Shown here: positions 52,641 to 60,593 of the stretch, piece by piece | How the letters are laid out: each line of letters opens with the position of its first letter | Position numbering within the stretch: the first letter of the stretch is position 1 | Assembly (NCBI RefSeq): GCF_006151805.1 | Contig: NZ_VDDA01000009.1 | Coordinates: 62,001 to 126,000, forward strand | Source: Methylobacterium terricola | GTDB lineage: Bacteria; Pseudomonadota; Alphaproteobacteria; Rhizobiales; Beijerinckiaceae | Direction: 5' to 3' | Length of the DNA stretch: 64,000 bases | Made by a program: the position numbers and the translations under genes | The notes under the pieces: generated by a model | What the model was told of the DNA's origin: nothing | Databases searched by the model: none | Seen by the model: the letters and a program-made list of their open reading frames with translations, nothing else

Positions 52641-53612
52641 TTACGGCAGGTCCGGCGCCGCGCGCTTCTGCCGGACGAGGTCGACGAGGAGCCGGTCGCG
52701 CTGCGCCAGCATCGCGTCCCGGTCGCGCCCCGCCAGCGCTTCGTCGAGGCCCCGGACGAGGGTCGCCTTCAGCTCCGGCGTCAGGCGCGGGTCGCCGAGA
52801 TCGGCCCACATCGCCTCCATCAGCGGCCCGAGATGGTCGAGGGTGTGGGAGAGCCCGCCCGGCCCGCCCGAGAGGTGGTTGAGCAGGCACGGCCCCATCA
52901 GGGCCCAGCGCAGGCCCGGCCCGTGGGCGATGGCGGCGTCGATATCGGCCACCGTGGCGGCGCCCGAGCCGACGAGGTGGAACGCCTCGCGCCAGAGCGC
53001 CGCCTGGAGCCGGTTGGCGACGTGGCCGACGAGCTCGCGCCGCAGGCGGATCGGCCGCTTGCCGATCCGTGCGTAGAACGCCATCGCGGCGGCGACCGCG
53101 CCCTCGTCGGTCCGCTCGCCGCCCAGCACCTCGACCAGCGGCACCAGATGGGGCGGGTTGAAGGGGTGGCCGAGGACGACCCGGCTTGGGAAGCGGCAGG
53201 CGGTCTGAACCGCGCTCGGGGTGAGGCCCGACGAGCTCGTCGCCAGCACCACGTCGGGCGCCGCCGCGGCGTCGAGACGTCGATAGGTCTCGCGCTTGAT
53301 CTCCAGGCGCTCGGGGCCGTTCTCCTGCACGAAATCGGCAGATGCCGCGGCGTCTTCGGGCTCGCTCACGAAGGTCAGGCGCTCGGGCGAGGCGCCGGAC
53401 GCAAGGCCGATCTGTTCGAGGACCGGCCAGTGCCGGGCGACCGTCTCGCGCAGTCGCGCCTCGGCCCCGGGGGCCGGATCGGTGGCGACGACGTCGAGGC
53501 CGGCACCGAGGAACTGCGACACCCAGGACGCCCCGATGACGCCGGTGCCGATCACCGCCACCCGTCCGATGGCCGTACGGTATCCGCCGGCCTGATCGCT
53601 CGCGTCGTGCAT
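52641..53612 (-). CDS. 3-hydroxyacyl-CoA/L-carnitine dehydrogenase-like protein
   Basis: The 323-residue NAD-dependent enzyme has the Rossmann motif VAVIGTGVIGASWVSQFLGAG, then QENGPERLEIKRETYRRLD, SSSGLTPSAVQTACRFPSRVVLGHPFNPPHLVPLVEVLGGE (catalytic H-P-F-N-P) and LVGHVANRLQAALWREAFHLVGSGAATVADIDAAIAHGPGLRWALMGP. These are shared with the carnitine 3-dehydrogenase branch of the 3HCDH superfamily. The adjacent BKACE and, divergently, a 4HBT thioesterase are also partners in the carnitine pathway. The ligase and crotonase in the same region point instead to another hydroxy acid. GGGAGGG precedes the ATG. Confidence 0.9.
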   Translation of the reverse strand: MHDASDQAGGYRTAIGRVAVIGTGVIGASWVSQFLGAGLDVVATDPAPGAEARLRETVARHWPVLEQIGLASGASPERLTFVSEPEDAAASADFVQENGPERLEIKRETYRRLDAAAAPDVVLATSSSGLTPSAVQTACRFPSRVVLGHPFNPPHLVPLVEVLGGERTDEGAVAAAMAFYARIGKRPIRLRRELVGHVANRLQAALWREAFHLVGSGAATVADIDAAIAHGPGLRWALMGPCLLNHLSGGPGGLSHTLDHLGPLMEAMWADLGDPRLTPELKATLVRGLDEALAGRDRDAMLAQRDRLLVDLVRQKRAAPDLP

Positions 53613-53747
53613 CGCGGCGCCCTCCCTGGTCGGGTCGTTGTCAGGGCTTTTCGCCCGATTGACCCGTTGAGATAGTTATATCACATTACAATTCAGGTTT
53701 GGCAATCCGGCGTGAACAGCCGGAGCGAGAATCGGAGGAGCGCCACG

Positions 53748-54539
53748 ATGGCGGAGGACCTGTCGGGCCTCGGCACCGAGTCCCTGGTCGTCACCCGGCG
53801 GGAGGCCGTGGCGATCGTCACCCTGAACCGCCCACACAAGCGCAACGCCCTCGACGACGGCATGGTGCTGGGGCTGGAGCGCATCGCCCGGGGGCTGCCC
53901 GACGACGTGCGGGCGCTGGTCATCGCCGCGGAGGGCCCGCATTTCTGCGCCGGCCTCGACCTCGCCGAGCTGACCGAGCGCGACGCGCCGGCCGGGATGC
54001 TGCATTCGCGGATGTGGCACCGGGCCTTCCACGAGATCGAGTTCGGCCGGGTGCCGGTGGTGGCGGCGCTCAAGGGCGCGGTGATCGGCGGCGGGCTCGA
54101 ACTCGCGCTGTCGGCCCATCTACGGGTCGCCGAAACCTCGGCTTTCTACGCCCTGCCGGAGGGCCAGCGCGGCATCTTCGTCGGCGGCGGCGCCTCGGTG
54201 CGGCTGCCGCGGCTGATCGGCGTCTCGCGGATGCGCGACATGATGCTGACCGGCCGCGTCCACGATGCCGAGAGCGGCGAGCGGCTCGGCCTGTCGCATT
54301 ACGTGACGCCGCCGGGCGAGGGGCTGGAGCGGGCGATCGCCCTCGCCGCCCGGGCGGCCGAGAACGCACCGCTCACCAACTACGCCCTGATCCACGCCCT
54401 GCCGCGCATCGCCGAGGCCGACCCGGCGACCGGCTACCTCACCGAGGCGCTGATGACCGCGGTGGCGCAGAGCGACGCCGAGGCGAAGCGCCGGCTGGCC
54501 GAGTTCCTGGAGGGGCGGGCGAAGAAGGTGCGGGAGTAG
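53748..54539 (+). CDS. Crotonase/enoyl-CoA hydratase family protein
   Basis: The 263-residue protein has both crotonase glutamates: GGGLELALSAHLRVAE (equivalent of Glu144) and FYALPEGQRGIFVGGG (equivalent of Glu164). The oxyanion-hole segment ending HFCAGLDLAELTERD is also present. It hydrates or otherwise acts on an enoyl-CoA. The pairing with a feruloyl-CoA-synthase-like ligase suggests an arylpropenoyl-CoA, and a hydratase/aldolase activity as in feruloyl-CoA hydratase-lyase is possible. GGAGGAG lies upstream of ATG 53748. It is divergent from the CDH-like gene with a 135-bp promoter region. Confidence 0.93.
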   Translation: MAEDLSGLGTESLVVTRREAVAIVTLNRPHKRNALDDGMVLGLERIARGLPDDVRALVIAAEGPHFCAGLDLAELTERDAPAGMLHSRMWHRAFHEIEFGRVPVVAALKGAVIGGGLELALSAHLRVAETSAFYALPEGQRGIFVGGGASVRLPRLIGVSRMRDMMLTGRVHDAESGERLGLSHYVTPPGEGLERAIALAARAAENAPLTNYALIHALPRIAEADPATGYLTEALMTAVAQSDAEAKRRLAEFLEGRAKKVRE

Positions 54540-54586
54540 GGCATTGGTTCGCCCCGCGACCCGCCCCGCATCCTAACATCCTCGGC

Positions 54587-54622
54587 GTCATCCCGGGCTC
54601 CGCTGCGCGCCCCCGGGATGAC
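54587..54622. repeat. REP-like palindrome
   Basis: GTCATCCCGGGCTCCGCTGC followed by GCGCCCCCGGGATGAC is nearly identical to the unit at 23979-24015 and related to those at 2505 and 2608. Confidence 0.75.
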
Positions 54623-54669
54623 CCTGAGAGGCTGAAACGCAGCGAGCAACAAGTAAAGCACAGTTCCTT

Positions 54670-54813
54670 TCTCCCGTTCGGGAGAGGGGTTAGGGGTGAG
54701 GGTGACACGTTTCAGTGTAAGTCGCTGAGCGTTGTGCTGGTAGCGGAACGTTCAGTGCTTCATTCGGCACCGTCTCCACCCTCACCCCTACCCCTCTCCC
54801 ACACGGGAGAGGG
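54670..54813. repeat. MITE-like inverted repeat with terminal hairpins
   Basis: Left end TCTCCCG-TTC-GGGAGA (54670-54685) runs into GAGAGGGGTTAGGGGTGAGG (54682 on). Right end CACCCTCACCCCTACCCCTC (54777 on) ends with a second hairpin CTCTCCC-ACAC-GGGAGAG (54794-54811). The arms are 23-24 bp and complementary with one indel; the interior of about 70 bp is not coding. Together with the REP unit at 54587 it fills most of the 383-bp gap before the second binding-protein gene. Confidence 0.75.
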
Positions 54814-54922
54814 GATCCCGCGTCTCGTTTTTACTCGGCACGATGAAGACAAACGCCGACGTCCCGACCCCGAATCTCAAGAACCGGCACCAAGACCGGC
54901 CACCCCACCCCCGGAGGAAACC

Positions 54923-56137
54923 ATGCCCCATCACGCCGTCCGCCGGCTCGCGCCCGCGCTCGCCGCTCTCCTGTCGCTGCTGGGCCCCGCCAAAGCCGCC
55001 GAGCGGCCGGTGAAGATCGGCGTCCTCAACGACATGTCGGGCCCCTACGCCGATTATCAGGGCCAGGGCTCGGTTATCGCCGCGCAGCTCGCGATCGAGG
55101 ATTTCGCGAGGCAGGCCGGGCGGCCGGTCGAGCTGGTCTCGGCCGACCACCAGAACAAGACCGATATCGGCGCCTCGATCGCCCGGCGCTGGTTCGACCA
55201 GGACGGCGTCGACCTGATCGTCGACGTGCCGAACTCCGCCGTGGCGCTCGCGGTGTCGAACCTGGCCCGGGAGAAGAACAAGGTATTCATCGGCTCGGGC
55301 GCCGGCACCGCCGAGCTCACCGGCAAGCAATGCTCGCCCAACACCGTGCACTGGACCTACGACACCTGGTCGCTCGGCCATGCTCTCGCGAAGGCGCTGG
55401 TGCAGCAGGGGGCGAAGTCCTGGTACTTCCTCACCGCCGACTACACCTTCGGCAAGGATCTCGAAGGCTCGGCGGCCGAGGAGGTGAAGGCCAGTGGCGG
55501 CAGCGTGAAGGGCGCGGCGCGCCATCCGCTCGGCACCTCCGACTTCTCGTCCTTCCTGCTCCAGGCGCAAGGCTCGGGCGCCGACGTGATCGGGCTGGCG
55601 AATGCCGGCGACGACACCTCGAACGCCCTCAAGCAGGCGGCGGAGTTCGGCATCGCCCCGGGCCAGCGCCTCGCCGGGCTGATCCTCAACATCACCAACA
55701 TGCCGGCGCTGGGCCTCAAGGCGACGCAGGGCGTCTACATCGTCACGCCGTATTACTGGGATACCAACGACGACACCCGGGCCTTCGCGGCACGATACAG
55801 CGCGCGCCACCCGCGCCATGCCATGCCGAACGACATGCAGGCCGGCGTCTACTCGGCGGTGGAGCACTACCTGAAGGCGGTGGGCACCGTGAAGGACGCG
55901 GGCGACGGCCGGGGCGTCGTCGCCGCCATGAAGGCGATGCCGACCGACGATCCGATCTTCGGCAAGGGCCGCATCCGCGAGGACGGCCGCAAGCTCCACC
56001 CGATGTACCTCCTCACCACCAAGACCCCGGCGGAGAGCAAGGGCGGCTGGGACTACTTCAAGCCGGTCCGCACCGTGCCGGCCGAGGAGGCGTGGCGCCC
56101 GCTCGCCGAGGGCGGCTGCCCGCTGGTGAAGGGGTAG
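54923..56137 (+). CDS. Leu/Ile/Val-type periplasmic binding protein, orphan paralogue
   Basis: The 404-residue protein has a signal peptide (RLAPALAALLSLLGPAKAAE) and the same fold and motifs as the protein at 50492-51712: VKIGVLNDMSGPYADYQGQG, SADHQNKTDIGASIARRWFD, VPNSAVALAVSNLAREK and QCSPNTVHWTYDT. GGAGGAAACC precedes ATG 54923. It sits between the crotonase and ligase genes, 4 bp from the latter, so it belongs to the catabolic operon. No permease or ATPase accompanies it. Confidence 0.93.
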   Translation: MPHHAVRRLAPALAALLSLLGPAKAAERPVKIGVLNDMSGPYADYQGQGSVIAAQLAIEDFARQAGRPVELVSADHQNKTDIGASIARRWFDQDGVDLIVDVPNSAVALAVSNLAREKNKVFIGSGAGTAELTGKQCSPNTVHWTYDTWSLGHALAKALVQQGAKSWYFLTADYTFGKDLEGSAAEEVKASGGSVKGAARHPLGTSDFSSFLLQAQGSGADVIGLANAGDDTSNALKQAAEFGIAPGQRLAGLILNITNMPALGLKATQGVYIVTPYYWDTNDDTRAFAARYSARHPRHAMPNDMQAGVYSAVEHYLKAVGTVKDAGDGRGVVAAMKAMPTDDPIFGKGRIREDGRKLHPMYLLTTKTPAESKGGWDYFKPVRTVPAEEAWRPLAEGGCPLVKG

Positions 56138-56141
56138 GGCG

Positions 56142-57947
56142 ATGGAGACGCATCGTTTCGTCCAGCGCGACGACGGCAGCCTGCTCGTCACCGCGACCGC
56201 GGCGCTGCCGCCCTACCCGGAGCGCCTGACCGCGCATCTGACGCGCCACGCCGCCGAGGCGCCGGACAGAGCCTTCCTGGTCCGGCGCGGACCGGAGGGC
56301 GCCGAGCCGCTGACCTACGGGGCGGCGCTCCGAGCCGTCGAGCGGATCGCGGCGGCTTTGCTGACGCGCGACCTCTCGGCCGAGCGGCCGGTGATGATCC
56401 TGTCCGGCAACGGCTTCGAGCACGCGCTGCTGTCGCTCGCCGCCCTCCATGTCGGCATCGCGGTGGCGCCGGTCTCGCCCGCCTACTCGACGGTGTCGCA
56501 GGACCATGCCCGCCTGCGGGCGATCGTGGACCTGCTCACCCCCGGCCTCGTCTTCGCGGCCGAGGGCGCGACCTACGCCGCCGCCCTCGCGGCCGCCGTG
56601 CCGGCCGGGACCGAGGTGGTGATCGCCGACGGCGCCGCGATCGGCCGGCCCGCGACCCCGTTCGCCGACCTGATGACGGCCGAGAACCCCGAAGCCGTCG
56701 CGGCCGCCCACGCCGCGGTGACGCCGGAGACGGTGGCGAAGCTCCTGTTCACCTCCGGCTCCACCGGCGTACCGAAGGCGGTGGTGAACACCCACCGGAT
56801 GCTCGCAGCCAACCAGGCGATGCTGCAGGCGCGCTTTCCCGCGCTCACGGCCGCGCCGCCGGTGATGGTCGACTGGCTGCCCTGGCACCACACCTTCGGG
56901 GGCAACCACAACTTCAACCTGGTGCTGGCGAATGGCGGCACGCTGCACATCGACGAGGGCCGGCCGACCCCCGCCGGCATCCGCGAGACCGTGCGCGCCC
57001 TGCGCGAGGTGGCGCCCACCCTCTACCTCACGGTGCCGAAGGGCTTCGAGGCGCTGGTGCCGCACCTGCGCGACGACGAGGCGCTGCGAACCAACTTCTT
57101 CAGCCGGCTCCAGGTCACCTTCTTCGCCGCCGCCGGCCTGCCGCAGCCGGTCTGGGACGCGATCGACGACCTCGCCCGCCGGACCATCGGCCGGACGGTG
57201 CCGATGGTGACGGGGCTCGGGGCCACCGAGACCGCGCCGCTCGCCCTCGTCACCGACGACCGTCCGGCCAAGGCCGGCCAGGTCGGCCTGCCGGCACCGG
57301 GCGTCGCGCTGAAGGTCGCGCCCGTCGGGGCCAAAAGCGAGGCGCGGGTGCGCGGGCCGAACGTCACCCCGGGCTACTGGCGCCGGCCGGACCTGACCGC
57401 GGCGGCCTTCGACGCGGAGGGGTTCTACCGCCTCGGCGACGCCCTGGTGCCGGTCGATCCGGACGATCTCCACCGCGGCTTCACCTTCGATGGCCGCCTC
57501 AACGAGGATTTCAAGCTCACCACCGGGGTCTGGGTCAGCGTCGGCCCCCTGCGCGCCGCCTTCCTCGACGCGTTCCAGCCCCTGGTGCGCGACGTCGCCA
57601 TCGCGGGCGAGGCCCGGGACGAGGTCGCCGCCCTGGTCTTCCCCGACCTCGCCGCCTGCCGGGCGCTCTCCGGCGGGACCGGCGACGACGCGGCCGTCCT
57701 CGCCCATCCGGCCCTGCGGCGGGATTTCGCCCGGCGCCTCGGGGCCTTCGCGCAGCGGGCGACCGGCTCGTCGAACCGCATCGCCCGGCTGCTGCTCGTG
57801 GCCGAGCCCCCGGCCCTCGACCGCGACGAGGTGACCGACAAGGGCTCGATCAACCAGCGCGGCGTGCTGCGCAACCGGGCCGAATCGGTCGCCCGCCTCT
57901 ACGCCGCGCCGCTTCCCCCCGACCTCATCCTGCCGGAGACCGCATGA
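56142..57947 (+). CDS. Feruloyl-CoA synthase-like acid:CoA ligase
   Basis: The 601-residue ANL-superfamily enzyme has ATP-binding motif LLFTSGSTGVPKAVVNTHRM (about residues 202-221), SPAYSTVSQDHARLRAIVDLL and the mid-domain VDWLPWHHTFGGNHNFNLVLANGG that are characteristic of feruloyl-CoA synthases. Later motifs are TGLGATETAPLALV, GFYRLGDAL and GRLNEDFKLTTGVWV. The typical C-terminal catalytic Lys region is less standard (DKGSINQRGVLRNRAE, K near residue 567). It would activate an aromatic or arylpropenoic acid. It starts 4 bp after the SBP gene and overlaps the thioesterase by 4 bp. Confidence 0.93.
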   Translation: METHRFVQRDDGSLLVTATAALPPYPERLTAHLTRHAAEAPDRAFLVRRGPEGAEPLTYGAALRAVERIAAALLTRDLSAERPVMILSGNGFEHALLSLAALHVGIAVAPVSPAYSTVSQDHARLRAIVDLLTPGLVFAAEGATYAAALAAAVPAGTEVVIADGAAIGRPATPFADLMTAENPEAVAAAHAAVTPETVAKLLFTSGSTGVPKAVVNTHRMLAANQAMLQARFPALTAAPPVMVDWLPWHHTFGGNHNFNLVLANGGTLHIDEGRPTPAGIRETVRALREVAPTLYLTVPKGFEALVPHLRDDEALRTNFFSRLQVTFFAAAGLPQPVWDAIDDLARRTIGRTVPMVTGLGATETAPLALVTDDRPAKAGQVGLPAPGVALKVAPVGAKSEARVRGPNVTPGYWRRPDLTAAAFDAEGFYRLGDALVPVDPDDLHRGFTFDGRLNEDFKLTTGVWVSVGPLRAAFLDAFQPLVRDVAIAGEARDEVAALVFPDLAACRALSGGTGDDAAVLAHPALRRDFARRLGAFAQRATGSSNRIARLLLVAEPPALDRDEVTDKGSINQRGVLRNRAESVARLYAAPLPPDLILPETA

Positions 57948-58402
57948 CCTCGCCGCACGAGCCGACCGCCGACCACGAGGGCTTCAGCCACGCCCGCACC
58001 CTGACGGTGGAATGGGGCCATTGCGACCCCGCCGGCATCGTGTTCAACCCGCGCTTCTTCGATTTCTTCGACTGGTCGACGGCTTTGCTGTGCGAGGCCG
58101 CGACCGGGCTGCCGAAAGCCGGGATGCTGGCACGCTACGACCTCCTCGGCATCCCGCTGGTCGAGACCGGGGCGCGGTTCCTCAAGCCCTCGCGCTACGG
58201 CGACCGGGTCGAGATCGTCTCGACGGTGGTGGATGTCGGCCGATCCAGCTTCGCGGTGCGCCACCGCATGCTCAATGCCGGGGATCTGGCCGTCGAGGGC
58301 CGGGAGCGGCGGGTCTGGGCCGGCCGCCATCCCGACGACCCGGCCCGGATGAAGGCGGCGGCGATCCCGGAGGACTTGGTCAGGCGGTTCCGGGGCGAGT
58401 GA
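57944..58402 (+). CDS. 4-hydroxybenzoyl-CoA thioesterase-family protein
   Basis: The 152-residue hot-dog-fold protein has WGHCDPAGIVFNPRFFDFFD at about residues 24-43, which contains the catalytic Asp of the Pseudomonas-type 4HBT family (D-P-A-G-I-V). Later come LPLVETGARFLKPSRYGDRVE-like and VGRSSFAVRHRMLN segments. It would release a free acid from the CoA pathway, or serve as the betainyl-CoA thioesterase analogue if the module acts on carnitine. It overlaps the ligase by 4 bp (ATGA) and converges on the MarR gene. Confidence 0.93.
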   Translation: MTSPHEPTADHEGFSHARTLTVEWGHCDPAGIVFNPRFFDFFDWSTALLCEAATGLPKAGMLARYDLLGIPLVETGARFLKPSRYGDRVEIVSTVVDVGRSSFAVRHRMLNAGDLAVEGRERRVWAGRHPDDPARMKAAAIPEDLVRRFRGE

Positions 58403-58405
58403 GGC

Positions 58406-58888
58406 TCAGTCGCTCTCGTCGACCGTCTCGTCCCCCGTCACCTCCCGCGCCCCCTGCTCCAGGCGGCGCAGCAGGTCGAGGAGCGCCCCCCGCTCCTCCG
58501 GGTCCAGGAAGGCGGCGATGCGCTCCTCGTGGGCGGCCTCGCGGCGGTGCAGCTCCGCCATCAGGGCCTCGCCGGCCTGCGTCAGGAACAGGCTGTGCGA
58601 GCGGCGGTCGGAGGGGTCGGGCGCGCGGCGGACCAGGGCGCGGGTTTCCAGCTCGTCGAGGAGGGGGCCGATATTCGCCCGCTTGATCCCGATCGCCGCG
58701 CCGACCTGGCTCGGCCGCAGGCCGGGGCTGCCCTCGATGACGGTGAGCACGCCGAGCTGGCTCTGGCGCACGTCGAGATCGGCGAACAGTTCGACGAAGC
58801 TGCGCGACACCGAGACCTGCGCCCGCCGCAAGGTGTAGCCGATCAGGCCTTCGAGACGGGCGAGGCCCGGGGAATCGTCACGCGGCAA
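58406..58888 (-). CDS. MarR-family transcriptional regulator (TTG start)
   Basis: The 160-residue protein has MarR features: LEGLIGYTLRRAQVSVSRSFVELFADLDVRQSQLGVLTVIEG, recognition helix RPSQVGAAIGIKRANIGPLLDELETRALVRRA, and the wing D-P-S-D-R-R-S. An in-frame TAG at 58891-58893 lies immediately upstream, and the next ATG or GTG would remove the N-terminal helix. The start therefore has to be TTG at 58888. It is the last gene after the P450 cluster on the minus strand and probably controls one or more of the catabolic operons in response to an aryl-CoA or acid. Confidence 0.9.
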   Translation of the reverse strand: MPRDDSPGLARLEGLIGYTLRRAQVSVSRSFVELFADLDVRQSQLGVLTVIEGSPGLRPSQVGAAIGIKRANIGPLLDELETRALVRRAPDPSDRRSHSLFLTQAGEALMAELHRREAAHEERIAAFLDPEERGALLDLLRRLEQGAREVTGDETVDESD

Positions 58889-58982
58889 CGCTAGACAGGC
58901 CCTTGTTCGACTGGGGAAACCTGTCCCGCCACCTGCCCGCGATCGGGCCCGGGCGCAAGCCGGAGCGAGCGCCCCCGCGCGA

Positions 58983-60527
58983 TCAGCCCCGGGCCTCCCG
59001 GTCCCACGTCGCCTCGACCTCGAGCGAGCGCGTGTCCCGCTTGCAGGTCGCGAGCGCGGCGTCGCGGCCGTCCTCGCGGTAGGTGACGGCGAAATCGCCC
59101 TTGCTCACCTCCCCCTCGACGCGGACGTCCTCCGCTGAGCCGGCATGGCCGACATAGCGCAGGCTGGTGCCGTAATGCCCGCTCCAGAAGAACGGCGTCT
59201 CGGCAAACGGCGCCGTCTCGCCGAGCAGCGCGCGGGCGACGTGCTGGCCCTGGCGCTGGGCATGGACCCAGTGCTCGACCCGCAAGGACCGCCCGCTGCG
59301 CGGATCCGGATAGGCCGCCACGTCGCCGATGGCGTAGATGCCGGGGGCCGAGGCGCGCAAGCCCCCGTCGACCGCGATGCCGCCGCCCTCGTCCTTCGCC
59401 GCCACTGTCAGCCCGGCCCCCTCGGCGAGGTCGGTGCGGGGCGCGACGCCGGTGCCGAGCACGACGAGGTCGGCCTCGATCCGGCTGCCGTCGTCGAGGG
59501 TGAGGGCCGTCCCGTCGAAGCCCGCGACCTCGCGGCCGAGGCGGAAGGTCACTCCCTTCTCCTCGTGCAGGCCCTGGACGAAGCGGCCGACCGCCTCGCC
59601 GAGGATTTTTGCCAGCGGCACGGCGTCGGGCGCCACCACCGTGACGGCCTTCTCGCGCGCCACCATCGCGGCGGCGACCTCGAGGCCGATGAAGCTCGCC
59701 CCCACCACCGCGACCGTGCGGGCGGTCGCGGCCGCGGCGATCAGCGCATCGGCATCCGCGAGGCTGCGCAGGGTGTGGACCTTGGGATCATCGAAGCCCG
59801 GCACGTCCGGCCGCTGCGGCGCGGCGCCGGTCGCGATCACCAGGGCGTCGTAGGGCAGCCGCTCGCCGCCGGCGGTGACGGCCTCCTCGGCCCCGAGATC
59901 GAGGGAGACCACCCGGTCGCGCAGGAGGCGCGGGCCCTCGCCCCGATAGAAATCCTCGGGGGCGAGCAGCGTCGCCTCCCGCTTCGCCTTGCCGGAGAGA
60001 TATTGCTTCGAGCAGAAGGTGCGGTCGTAGGGCGGATCGGGATCGTCGCTCACCAGGGTCACGGCGGCGCCGTGGCCGGCCCGGGTCAGCCACTCGGCGC
60101 AGGCATGGCCGCCGGCGCCGCCGCCGACGATGACCACCCGACCCGGAGCCTTGGTCTCAGGCGTCGCGGCAGCCTTCCGCCGCCCGGTCACGGTGATGCG
60201 GCCGTCGCGCTCCTCGGCGCGGTAGCACGGCAGCGGGTCGAAGGCCGGGGCGCCGACCGCCTCGCCGGTCTCGATGCTGAAGCGGGCATGGTGCCAGGGG
60301 CAGCGGATTTCACCCTTGGCCATGATGCCCTTGGCTATGATGCCCTTGGCCATCGGTGCGCCGAGATGGGTGCAGCGGGCGCCGATCGCCTTGACCTCGC
60401 CGTTGCGGCGCAGGAGCAGCACCTTGTCCTCGCCGAGCACGCCTTCGAGCATCGCGCCCTCGGGCAGGTCGCCCGAGGAGATCCCGCGGGCGAAATCCGG
60501 CTTCTGTTCGGAATTCGTGTCGGCCAT
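58983..60527 (-). CDS. Rieske-FAD/NAD reductase fusion (AIF-like) with repeat-expanded loop
   Basis: The 514-residue protein has an N-terminal Rieske [2Fe-2S] domain (CTHLGAPM and later CPWHHARFSI, the C-x-H and C-x-x-H ligand pairs). A pyridine-nucleotide-disulfide-type reductase follows: VVIVGGGAGGHACAEWLTRAG, YDALVIATGAAPQRP, TVAVVGASFIGLEVAAAMV and YAIGDVAAYPD, then a C-terminal domain. The spacing between the two ligand pairs is lengthened by a tandem G-I-[I/M]-A-K repeat. Such proteins pass electrons from NAD(P)H to P450s or Rieske oxygenases. ATG 60527 follows GAAGAGGCAGG. Confidence 0.92.
   Translation of the reverse strand: MADTNSEQKPDFARGISSGDLPEGAMLEGVLGEDKVLLLRRNGEVKAIGARCTHLGAPMAKGIIAKGIMAKGEIRCPWHHARFSIETGEAVGAPAFDPLPCYRAEERDGRITVTGRRKAAATPETKAPGRVVIVGGGAGGHACAEWLTRAGHGAAVTLVSDDPDPPYDRTFCSKQYLSGKAKREATLLAPEDFYRGEGPRLLRDRVVSLDLGAEEAVTAGGERLPYDALVIATGAAPQRPDVPGFDDPKVHTLRSLADADALIAAAATARTVAVVGASFIGLEVAAAMVAREKAVTVVAPDAVPLAKILGEAVGRFVQGLHEEKGVTFRLGREVAGFDGTALTLDDGSRIEADLVVLGTGVAPRTDLAEGAGLTVAAKDEGGGIAVDGGLRASAPGIYAIGDVAAYPDPRSGRSLRVEHWVHAQRQGQHVARALLGETAPFAETPFFWSGHYGTSLRYVGHAGSAEDVRVEGEVSKGDFAVTYREDGRDAALATCKRDTRSLEVEATWDREARG
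60313..60353. repeat. 15-bp tandem repeat inside the Rieske loop
   Basis: CCCTTGGCCATGATG (60313-60327), CCCTTGGCTATGATG (60328-60342) and CCCTTGGCCAT (60343-60353) are consecutive copies with one substitution. They encode the repeated (M/I)-A-K-G-I between the cluster-binding C-x-H and C-x-x-H, adding about ten residues compared with a usual A-P-x-A-x-G-E-I-x-C-P-W-H-H arrangement. Confidence 0.85.
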
Positions 60528-60593
60528 GGCCTGCCTCTTCGTCAGTCGGCGCATTCGTCGGCAGGCAACGCGCCCATGCCGTAACGGTGCCCC

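Noticed and set aside
50492..58402. Whole cluster as a carnitine-degradation locus
   Set aside because: A CDH-like enzyme, BKACE and thioesterase do match that pathway, but the feruloyl-type ligase, crotonase, binding proteins of the Liv type and absence of glycine-betaine genes argue against it. Kept only as an alternative.
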